From the NCBI RefSeq assembly GCF_000262305.1, contig NC_017910.1, positions 3,286,001-3,350,000 on the forward strand: DNA of 64,000 nucleotides. Reading direction: 5' to 3'. The stretch comes from Shimwellia blattae DSM 4481 = NBRC 105725. GTDB lineage: Bacteria; Pseudomonadota; Gammaproteobacteria; Enterobacterales; Enterobacteriaceae. The notes below the pieces were generated by a model. That model did not search any database, was not told the DNA's origin, and was given only the letters and a program-made list of their open reading frames with translations. Shown piece by piece: positions 42,905-50,223 of the stretch (its first letter is position 1; each line of letters opens with the position of its first letter). The translations under genes and the position numbers were made by a program.

Positions 42905-45502
42905 TTACACTGCAGTCTGGAAAATCACGCCGTCGGCTTTTTCCGTGTACTGGGTCAGCTGGTCAAAGTTGAGGTAGCGGTAGGTATCCGCCGCGCTCTC
43001 ATCCACTTTGCCAATAAAGGCCAGATACTCGGCCGGTGTTGGCAACTTGCCGAGCAGAGAAGCCACCGCCGCCAGCTCCGCAGAGGCCAGATACACATTG
43101 GCACCGGTGCCCAGACGGTTCGGGAAGTTACGGGTGGAGGTAGACACCACTGTGGCGCCATCCGCTACCCGCGCCTGGTTACCCATACACAGTGAACAGC
43201 CCGGGATCTCGATACGCGCCCCGCTCTTACCAAATACGCTGTAGTAGCCCTCTTCAGTAAGCTGAGCCGCATCCATCCTGGTGGGCGGTGCCACCCACAG
43301 ACGGGTCGGCAGCTGGCCTTTGTGGCTGTCCAGCAGTTTACCCGCCGCGCGGAAGTGGCCGATGTTGGTCATACAGGAGCCGATGAACACCTCGTCAATC
43401 TTATCCCCGGCAACGGTAGACAGCAGGCGGGCATCATCCGGATCGTTTGGCGCACACAGGATAGGCTCTTTGATCTCATTAAGATCAATGTCGATCACCG
43501 CGGCGTATTCTGCATCGGCGTCGGCTTCCAGCAGTTGCGGATCCGCCAGCCATTTTTCCATCCCCTGAATACGGCGCTCCAGCGTACGACGATCCCCGTA
43601 ACCTTCGGCGATCATCCACTTCAGCAGAACGATATTCGAGTTCAGGTACTCAATGATCGGCGCTTTATCCAGCTTGATAGTACAGCCCGCCGCAGAGCGC
43701 TCAGCAGAGGCATCGGTCAGTTCGAACGCCTGCTCAACCTTCAGATCCGCCAGCCCTTCGATCTCCAGGATGCGGCCGGAGAAGATATTTTTCTTCCCTT
43801 TCTTCTCAACGGTCAGCAGACCCTGCTGGATGGCGTAGTAAGGGATGGCATGCACCAGATCACGCAAGGTGATCCCGGGCTGCATTTTCCCTTTAAAGCG
43901 CACCAGTACCGATTCCGGCATATCCAGCGGCATCACGCCCGTTGCGGCAGCAAAGGCCACCAGGCCGGAGCCTGCCGGGAACGAAATACCGATCGGGAAA
44001 CGGGTGTGGGAGTCACCACCGGTGCCCACCGTATCCGGCAGCAGCATGCGATTCAGCCAGGAGTGGATAACCCCATCCCCCGGGCGCAGGGAGACGCCGC
44101 CCCGGTTCATGATAAAGTCCGGCAGGGTGTGGTGGGTGGTAACGTCCACCGGCTTCGGATAGGCCGCCGTGTGGCAGAAAGACTGCATAACCAGATCCGC
44201 AGAGAAGCCCAGACAGGCCAGATCTTTGAGCTCGTCACGGGTCATCGGCCCGGTGGTATCCTGGGAGCCTACCGAGGTCATTTTCGGTTCGCAGTAGGTG
44301 CCCGGGCGAATACCTTCCACACCACAGGCGCGGCCAACCATTTTCTGCGCCAGTGAGAAGCCGCGGCTGCTTTGCGCCACGTCTTTCGCTTTGCGGAACA
44401 CATCGCTGTGCGCCAGCCCCAGGGATTCCCGGGCTCTGGTGGTCAGCCCGCGGCCGATAATCAGCGGGATACGGCCGCCGGCGCGCACTTCGTCGAGCAG
44501 CACGTCGGTTTTCAGTTCAAAGGTCGCCAGCAGTTCGTCGGTTTCGTGGTTGCGCACTTCCCCTTTGTACGGGTAGATGTCGATAACATCGCCCATATTC
44601 AGGTTAGAGACGTCCACTTCTACCGGCAGGGCGCCCGCATCTTCCATGGTGTTGAAGAAGATAGGCGCGATCTTGCCGCCCAGCACCACACCACCGCCGC
44701 GTTTGTTCGGCACATAGGGGATATCGTCGCCCATAAACCACAGCACCGAGTTGGTTGCCGATTTACGGGAAGAGCCGGTGCCGACCACGTCACCCACGTA
44801 GGCCAGCGGGAAGCCTTTCTGGCTCAGGGCCTCGATCTGTTTGATCGGGCCAACACTGCCGGGCTGATCCGGGTCGATCCCGTCACGGGCGTTTTTCAGC
44901 ATCGCCAGGGCGTGCAGCGGAATATCCGGGCGTGACCAGGCATCTGGCGCCGGGGACAGATCGTCGGTGTTGGTTTCACCGGTCACTTTAAAGACGGTTA
45001 CGGTCAGCTTGTCTGCCAGCTGCGGGCGGGATAAAAACCACTCCGCCTCCGCCCAGGATTTCAGGATCTGCTGTGCGTAGGTATTACCGGCTTTGGCTTT
45101 TTCTTCTACATCGTAGAAGTTATCGAACATCAGCAGGGTGTGGGAAAGCGCTTTCGCAGCAATGGGCGCCAGTTTGTCGTTGTCCAGCGCATCAATCAGA
45201 GGGTGAATGTTGTAGCCGCCCTGCATGGTTCCCAGCAGTTCAATGGCTTTTTCCGGGCTAACCAGCGGGGAGGATGCTTCGCCTTTGGCGACAGCCGCAA
45301 GGAAACCCGCTTTAACATAAGCCGCTTCATCCACACCAGGCGGCACGCGATTGGTCAGCAGGTCCAACAGAAATTCTTCTTCGCCAGCAGGCGGGCTTTT
45401 CAGCAGCTCAACGAGTGCGGCCATTTGGGTTGCATCTAAGGGCTTGGGTACAATCCCCTCGGCGGCACGCTCAGCTACGTGCTTACGGTATTCTTCTAGC
45501 AC
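42905..45502 (-). CDS. acnB: Aconitate hydratase B
   Basis: AcnB is the main TCA-cycle aconitase and also a [4Fe-4S]-dependent mRNA-binding protein when the cluster is lost; it also acts on 2-methylaconitate. I choose a GTG start at 45502 (MLEEYRKHVAERAAEG) with AGGAG seven bases upstream, giving 865 residues exactly as in E. coli. The N-terminal HEAT-like domain, the swivelling domain 4 and the cluster domain are all present. Cluster cysteines are seen in SFCHTAAYPKP, FIGSCMTN and IPGCSLCMGNQ. An ATG 7 codons upstream is less likely. Confidence 0.97.
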   Translation of the reverse strand: MLEEYRKHVAERAAEGIVPKPLDATQMAALVELLKSPPAGEEEFLLDLLTNRVPPGVDEAAYVKAGFLAAVAKGEASSPLVSPEKAIELLGTMQGGYNIHPLIDALDNDKLAPIAAKALSHTLLMFDNFYDVEEKAKAGNTYAQQILKSWAEAEWFLSRPQLADKLTVTVFKVTGETNTDDLSPAPDAWSRPDIPLHALAMLKNARDGIDPDQPGSVGPIKQIEALSQKGFPLAYVGDVVGTGSSRKSATNSVLWFMGDDIPYVPNKRGGGVVLGGKIAPIFFNTMEDAGALPVEVDVSNLNMGDVIDIYPYKGEVRNHETDELLATFELKTDVLLDEVRAGGRIPLIIGRGLTTRARESLGLAHSDVFRKAKDVAQSSRGFSLAQKMVGRACGVEGIRPGTYCEPKMTSVGSQDTTGPMTRDELKDLACLGFSADLVMQSFCHTAAYPKPVDVTTHHTLPDFIMNRGGVSLRPGDGVIHSWLNRMLLPDTVGTGGDSHTRFPIGISFPAGSGLVAFAAATGVMPLDMPESVLVRFKGKMQPGITLRDLVHAIPYYAIQQGLLTVEKKGKKNIFSGRILEIEGLADLKVEQAFELTDASAERSAAGCTIKLDKAPIIEYLNSNIVLLKWMIAEGYGDRRTLERRIQGMEKWLADPQLLEADADAEYAAVIDIDLNEIKEPILCAPNDPDDARLLSTVAGDKIDEVFIGSCMTNIGHFRAAGKLLDSHKGQLPTRLWVAPPTRMDAAQLTEEGYYSVFGKSGARIEIPGCSLCMGNQARVADGATVVSTSTRNFPNRLGTGANVYLASAELAAVASLLGKLPTPAEYLAFIGKVDESAADTYRYLNFDQLTQYTEKADGVIFQTAV

Positions 45503-45870
45503 GACGTCTCTCCTCGCTCTCATTATTTAAACGGTGCCCGCCCGATTCTCTTCACGCTCCTGTGAGACAGCAGTTTGTAGGGTTTATGCGCGAGCCCGCG
45601 ACGGCCAGCATAGCAGGATTTTGGCGGAGTGTTAAATTGTTTACAAAAATACAACATAAAATTGTAGCTGAATCGTTAATACTTAAAAATCATACCGCCA
45701 GAGGGTTTTCTGACACGCGCCGGTAACATAAGCAGGCGACTAATCACCATAAGTGACAACATCCCCCTAAAAGTCAAAAAATACCCTGCCCGCCCTCATT
45801 ATACTCGCCGGAAACAGCCGCCCCCGGTTGTTGCAATCACAGGTGTCCTTCCGGATACCGGGAGACCCGT
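45503..45870. other. 368-base gap between acnB and the His/Asp-repeat gene
   Basis: No coding region is seen. The part at 45620-45710 is AT-rich and probably holds the acnB promoter; TACAAT on the minus strand (45661-45666) would serve as -10, with only a weak -35. The side near 45871 carries a GGGAG ribosome site for the plus-strand gene. I could not find a good CRP or ArcA site by eye, though acnB is regulated by both in E. coli. In E. coli yacH occupies this locus. Confidence 0.5.
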
Positions 45871-46581
45871 ATGACTCTGACCATTAAACCCCATCTGGTT
45901 ACCCTGCTGTGCAGCGCCGGGATGCTGGCCGCCTCCGGTGTGCTGTATGTTCACAGCCGGATACCGGCCACCGTGGCTGAGGCCCCGGCCACACCGCCCG
46001 CAGCACCACAAAGCCCCTCCGGGCACCACCACCCGGAGGTGGCCCGTCACCCGGTTTATGGCGCAGCGGCGGAGCACAAAAATCCGCCGCCTGTCCCGGT
46101 GCCTGCCCCACAGCATTATGCTCCGGCATTTTTCTATTCCGCACCTGTCGCGCCGGTCGTTACCGTTGCGCCACCCCGCCCTTCCGCCGGGCAGCAGTTT
46201 ACCCGCAGCCTGGTAACAGGGCTGGGTTATGGTCTGGGGGCAGCAACCTCCTGGGCGGTCGTCAGCGATATCTACGGGGATAACCATCATCATCATGATG
46301 ACGACCATCACGACGATGATCACCATGACGATCACCACGATGATCACCACGACGACGGGCATCATGACAATCACCACGATGACCACCACGACGATCACCA
46401 CGACAGCCAGCACAGTCACGGGCAGCCGCACGCCACGCACCATACCCCGGCATCGCACCCGAATATGGCCGCTCACCCGGCGGGTGAATTAGCCCGGCGC
46501 CACCCGCCGCAAAACAGCTGGCGGGGTGAGCAGCACCTCGCCATGTTCAGCCATCCGGGGGGAAGAATGCACCGTCGCTGA
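45871..46581 (+). CDS. Uncharacterised membrane or exported protein with His/Asp repeats
   Basis: I do not recognise this 236-residue protein. Residues about 9-27 (LVTLLCSAGMLAASGVLYV) form a hydrophobic signal or anchor. Then comes a Pro/Ala/His-rich stretch (about 28-105), and a second hydrophobic, Gly-rich segment (about 113-132). Residues 139-178 are an almost pure His/Asp run: 20 His and 18 Asp in 40 positions, mostly HHDD units. The tail is again His-rich and basic. Such runs usually bind Zn, Ni, Co or Cu. A GGGAG site lies 9 bases before the ATG and a strong terminator follows, which supports this strand as coding. It sits where yacH is in E. coli but I see no likeness to it. Confidence 0.7.
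   Translation: MTLTIKPHLVTLLCSAGMLAASGVLYVHSRIPATVAEAPATPPAAPQSPSGHHHPEVARHPVYGAAAEHKNPPPVPVPAPQHYAPAFFYSAPVAPVVTVAPPRPSAGQQFTRSLVTGLGYGLGAATSWAVVSDIYGDNHHHHDDDHHDDDHHDDHHDDHHDDGHHDNHHDDHHDDHHDSQHSHGQPHATHHTPASHPNMAAHPAGELARRHPPQNSWRGEQHLAMFSHPGGRMHRR
46285..46404 (+). repeat. Degenerate CAC/GAC-type tandem repeat encoding HHDD
   Basis: A 120-base stretch of CAT/CAC and GAT/GAC codons in units of about 12 bases (His-His-Asp-Asp), inside the gene at 45871-46581. Codons vary within the repeat, so it is conserved as protein rather than as recent identical DNA copies, but it is still prone to length change. Confidence 0.85.
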
Positions 46582-46597
46582 GCGGATTGCAGGCATA

Positions 46598-46625
46598 AAA
46601 AAAGCGGCTTTTCAGCCGCTTTTTT
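46598..46625. terminator. Bidirectional terminator after the His/Asp gene and lpdA
   Basis: Stem AAGCGGCT / AGCCGCTT (TTTC loop) flanked by A on the left and T on the right, a 12-bp symmetrical structure serving both converging genes. Confidence 0.92.
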
Positions 46626-46639
46626 ACCGTTGCGAAGGG

Positions 46640-48064
46640 TTACTTCTTCTTCGCTTTCGGGTTTGGCAGGTCGGTAATGCTGCCTTCGTACACTTCTGCG
46701 GCCAGGCCAACAGATTCGTGCAGGGTCGGGTGGGCGTGAATGGTCAGCGCGATATCTTCCGCATCGCAGCCCATTTCGATAGCCAGACCGATTTCACCCA
46801 GCAGCTCGCCGCCGTTGGTCCCGACAATAGCGCCACCGATAACCCGGTGAGACTCTTTGTCAAAGATGAGCTTAGTCATACCGTCTGCACAGTCAGAAGC
46901 GATAGCACGGCCAGAGGCAGCCCACGGGAAGGTGGCTGTTTCGTAGCTGATGCCTTTCTCTTTGGCTTCTTTCTCGGTCAGACCAACCCATGCCACTTCT
47001 GGTTCGGTATAGGCGATAGACGGGATAACCTTCGGATCGAAGTAGTGTTTTTTACCGGCGATAACTTCAGCGGCCACGTGGCCTTCATGCACACCTTTGT
47101 GAGCCAGCATCGGCTGGCCGACAATATCACCGATAGCGTAGATGTGCGGTACGTTTGTACGCAGCTGCTTGTCAACGTGGATAAAGCCACGGTCGTCCAC
47201 TTCAACACCGGCTTTGCCCGCATCAACGTTTTTACCGTTCGGCACACGGCCGATAGCCACCAGCACCGCGTCATAACGCTGTGCTTCTGCCGGGGCTTTT
47301 TTGCCTTCCATCGTCACGTAGATACCGTCTTCTTTCGCTTCAACGGCAGTGACTTTGGTTTCCAGCATCAGGTTGAATTTCTTGCTGATACGCTTGGTGA
47401 AGACTTTCACCACGTCTTTGTCGGCAGCCGGGATCACCTGGTCGAACATTTCAACCACATCAATCTGTGAGCCCAGGGCGTGATACACGGTCCCCATTTC
47501 CAGGCCGATGATACCGCCACCCATAACCAGCATGCGCTTCGGTACATATTTCAGCTCCAGTGCGTCGGTGGAGTCCCATACGCGCGGATCTTCATGAGGA
47601 ATAAACGGCAGCTGGATCGGGCGGGAGCCCGCTGCAATGATGGCGTTGTCGAAGTTGATCACGGTTTTGCCGCCTTCACCTTCCACTTCCAGGGTGTTCG
47701 CACCGGTAAATTTACCAATGCCGTTCACCACCTGGACTTTACGGCCTTTCGCCATACCGGCCAGGCCACCAGTCAGTTGAGTAATGACCTTTTCTTTCCA
47801 GGTGCGGATTTTGTCGATATCGGTTTTCGGCTCGCCGAACACGATACCGTGCTCTGCCAGCGCTTTGGCTTCTTCGATAACTTTCGCTACGTGCAGCAGC
47901 GCTTTAGACGGAATACAGCCAACGTTCAGACACACCCCACCCAGGGTGCTGTAACGTTCTACAATAACAGTGTCCAGACCTAAGTCAGCGCAACGGAAGG
48001 CCGCAGAATACCCTGCGGGGCCAGCCCCAAGTACCACGACCTGAGTTTTAATTTCAGTACTCAT
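46640..48064 (-). CDS. lpdA: Dihydrolipoamide dehydrogenase (E3)
   Basis: LpdA reoxidises lipoamide for the pyruvate and 2-oxoglutarate dehydrogenase complexes and the glycine cleavage system. FAD-binding GAGPAGYSAA, redox cysteines Cys45 and Cys50 (GGVCLNVGC), NAD-binding GGGIIGLEMG and the C-terminal His-Glu pair (HAHPTLHE) are present. The start at 48064 gives 474 residues as in E. coli; a second ATG one codon upstream is closer to the ribosome site than usual. It has its own conserved promoter downstream of aceF. Confidence 0.98.
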   Translation of the reverse strand: MSTEIKTQVVVLGAGPAGYSAAFRCADLGLDTVIVERYSTLGGVCLNVGCIPSKALLHVAKVIEEAKALAEHGIVFGEPKTDIDKIRTWKEKVITQLTGGLAGMAKGRKVQVVNGIGKFTGANTLEVEGEGGKTVINFDNAIIAAGSRPIQLPFIPHEDPRVWDSTDALELKYVPKRMLVMGGGIIGLEMGTVYHALGSQIDVVEMFDQVIPAADKDVVKVFTKRISKKFNLMLETKVTAVEAKEDGIYVTMEGKKAPAEAQRYDAVLVAIGRVPNGKNVDAGKAGVEVDDRGFIHVDKQLRTNVPHIYAIGDIVGQPMLAHKGVHEGHVAAEVIAGKKHYFDPKVIPSIAYTEPEVAWVGLTEKEAKEKGISYETATFPWAASGRAIASDCADGMTKLIFDKESHRVIGGAIVGTNGGELLGEIGLAIEMGCDAEDIALTIHAHPTLHESVGLAAEVYEGSITDLPNPKAKKK

Positions 48065-48203
48065 CATGACCTCTTAATTTATTTCCGGCGGGTCTGACGT
48101 TACCCTCATCGCCTTATAAACCCCAGCCACCAGAGTGCGGCTGAAATCATGACGGGATGGTGTTGTTAGCGCCCATATCCACCGGGACGTTCTATCCGTC
48201 GGT

Positions 48204-48232
48204 ATTTTACAAAATTGTTAACAATTTTGAAA
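48204..48232 (-). promoter_or_regulatory. lpdA promoter with 20-bp perfect palindrome
   Basis: On the minus strand TTTCAA (48227-48232) and TAAAAT (48204-48209) are 17 bases apart. The spacer is almost wholly the perfect palindrome CAAAATTGTTAACAATTTTG (48210-48229). The whole segment, including the sequence after it, closely resembles the E. coli lpdA promoter, which is repressed by ArcA under anaerobiosis; the palindrome is a likely operator. Confidence 0.65.
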
Positions 48233-48297
48233 CAACAAAACGGCGAACGATTTGTCCTTAATGGCGGGTAACCCTGAGACCAGAAGCGGGCTACCAG

Positions 48298-48325
48298 AAA
48301 AAAGCCGGCCGTCAGGCCGGCTTTT
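48298..48325 (-). terminator. Rho-independent terminator of aceF
   Basis: Minus-strand stem AAAAGCCGGCC / GGCCGGCTTTT with a TGAC loop and a T-run, four bases past the aceF stop. Readthrough would join aceEF to lpdA. Confidence 0.9.
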
Positions 48326-48328
48326 CGG

Positions 48329-50209
48329 TTACATCACCAGGCGGCGAATGTCACTCAGCATATTATTGATAATGGTGATAAAGCGCGCCCCGTCGGCACC
48401 GTCAATCACACGGTGGTCAAAGGAGAGCGAAATCGGCATCATCAGGCGCGGCATAAACTCTTTACCGTTCCACACCGGCTCCATGCTGGATTTAGACACA
48501 CCCAGGATAGCCACTTCCGGCGCGTTAACAATCGGCGCGAAGTGGGTCGTGCCCAGGCCACCGATGCTGGAGATAGTAAAGCAACCGCCCTGCATTTCAC
48601 CGGCAGTCAGTTTACCATCGCGCGCTTTTTTAGAGATAACCGTCAGCTCGCGGGACAGCTCGGTAATGCTCTTCTTGTTCACGTCTTTAAAGACCGGAAC
48701 CACCAGACCATTTGGCGTATCAACAGCCACACCGATATTGATGTATTTCTTCAGAGTCAGCTTCTGGCCATCTTCAGACAGGGAGCTGTTAAAGCGCGGC
48801 ATCTGCTCAAGCGCTGCGGCAACCGCCTTCATGATGAACACAACCGGCGTGAATTTCACATCCAGTTTACGTTTCTCCGCTTCCGCGTTCTGCTGCTTAC
48901 GGAACGCTTCCAGATCGGTGATATCGGTCTTATCAAAGTGGGTAACATGCGGGATCATCACCCAGTTACGGCTCAGGTTAGCACCAGAGATTTTCTGAAT
49001 GCGGCCCAGTTCCACTTCTTCGATTTCACCAAACTTGCTGAAGTCCACTTTCGGCCACGGCAGCAGGCCTGGCAGAGAACCACCGGTCGCCGCCGGGGCA
49101 GACTCAGCGCGTTTCACCGCGTCTTTCACGTATGCCTGTACGTCTTCACGCAGGATACGGCCCTTACGGCCCGTACCTTTCACCTTCGCCAGGTTGACGC
49201 CGAATTCACGGGCCAGGCGGCGGATAAGCGGTGTGGCGTGCACGTAGGCGTCGTTCTCTGCAAAGTCAGATTTCGCAGCGGCTGTCGCTGCCGGGGCAGA
49301 TGCCGGAGCCGGTGCGGCCGCAGCAGGTGCCGGGGCAGCAGCAGCGGCAACCGGTGCAGCGGCAGGCGCGCTACCGGCAACTTCAAAGACCATGATCAGT
49401 GAACCGGTGGAGACTTTATCGCCCACATTCACTTTCAGCTCTTTGACCGTACCGGCAAACGGTGCCGGCACTTCCATAGAGGCCTTGTCGCCCTCTACGG
49501 TGATCAGTGACTGTTCAGCTGTGACGGTATCGCCCACTTTCACCAGCACTTCGGTGACTTCAACTTCATCACCGCCGATATCCGGTACGTTAACCTCTTT
49601 CACGCCACCCGCGGCAGCCGCCGGGGCCGGGGCCGCAGCTGCGGCAGCCGGTGCGACGGCAGGTGCACTACCCGCCACCTCAAAGACCATGATCAGAGAG
49701 CCGGTAGAGACTTTGTCACCGGTGTTCACTTTGATCTCTTTAACAGTGCCCGCAAACGGCGCCGGCACTTCCATAGAGGCTTTGTCGCCTTCTACGGTGA
49801 TCAGTGACTGCTCAGCAGTAACGGTATCGCCCACTTTCACCAGAATTTCGGTCACTTCAACTTCATCGCCACCGATATCCGGCACGTGAACGTCTTTCGC
49901 AGCGGCAGCGGCGGCAGGTGCCGGCGCGGCGGCTTTTTTCTCTTCTGCCGGGGCAGGCGCAGCGGCAGCTGCACCCTCAGCGGCGTCGAACATCATGATA
50001 AGTGCGCCGGTCTGGGTTTTATCCCCGACGGCCACCTTAATTTCTTTGACAATGCCCGCCTGCGGAGACGGGACTTCCATAGAGGCTTTATCGCCTTCTA
50101 CGGTGATCAGCGACTGTTCTGCTTCTACCTTGTCGCCAACGTTGACCAGGATCTCGGTAATTTCTACTTCATCCGTGCCGATATCCGGTACTTTGATTTC
50201 GATAGCCAT
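48329..50209 (-). CDS. aceF: Dihydrolipoamide acetyltransferase of pyruvate dehydrogenase (E2)
   Basis: AceF forms the 24-mer core of pyruvate dehydrogenase and transfers acetyl to CoA. It has three N-terminal lipoyl domains, each with EGDKASMEVP (lipoylated Lys41 in the first), joined by Ala/Pro-rich linkers. A peripheral subunit-binding domain follows at about 325-360 (HATPLIRRLAREFGVNLAKV). The C-terminal catalytic domain has HRVIDGADGARF with the active His599. The 626 residues compare with 630 in E. coli. Lipoyl domains 2 and 3 are nearly identical in sequence. It begins 14 bases after aceE. Confidence 0.97.
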   Translation of the reverse strand: MAIEIKVPDIGTDEVEITEILVNVGDKVEAEQSLITVEGDKASMEVPSPQAGIVKEIKVAVGDKTQTGALIMMFDAAEGAAAAAPAPAEEKKAAAPAPAAAAAAKDVHVPDIGGDEVEVTEILVKVGDTVTAEQSLITVEGDKASMEVPAPFAGTVKEIKVNTGDKVSTGSLIMVFEVAGSAPAVAPAAAAAAPAPAAAAGGVKEVNVPDIGGDEVEVTEVLVKVGDTVTAEQSLITVEGDKASMEVPAPFAGTVKELKVNVGDKVSTGSLIMVFEVAGSAPAAAPVAAAAAPAPAAAAPAPASAPAATAAAKSDFAENDAYVHATPLIRRLAREFGVNLAKVKGTGRKGRILREDVQAYVKDAVKRAESAPAATGGSLPGLLPWPKVDFSKFGEIEEVELGRIQKISGANLSRNWVMIPHVTHFDKTDITDLEAFRKQQNAEAEKRKLDVKFTPVVFIMKAVAAALEQMPRFNSSLSEDGQKLTLKKYINIGVAVDTPNGLVVPVFKDVNKKSITELSRELTVISKKARDGKLTAGEMQGGCFTISSIGGLGTTHFAPIVNAPEVAILGVSKSSMEPVWNGKEFMPRLMMPISLSFDHRVIDGADGARFITIINNMLSDIRRLVM

Positions 50210-50223
50210 TGTCTCTTTACCTC

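Noticed and set aside
43322..44356. Long plus-strand frame opposite acnB (and similar ones opposite clcA and mrcB)
   Set aside because: Antisense images of well-conserved genes; composition is atypical (many Arg, Gln, His) and there are no start signals.
46285..46404. Possible CRISPR-like or satellite array
   Set aside because: The short repeats are codons of a single protein region without spacers or flanking cas genes.
45799..46476. A minus-strand frame of 225 codons with a very hydrophobic Val/Ile/Met stretch
   Set aside because: It is the antisense image of the His/Asp repeat: reverse-complement CAC/GAC codons read as Val/Ile/Met. It has no ribosome site, and the plus-strand gene has one plus a terminator.
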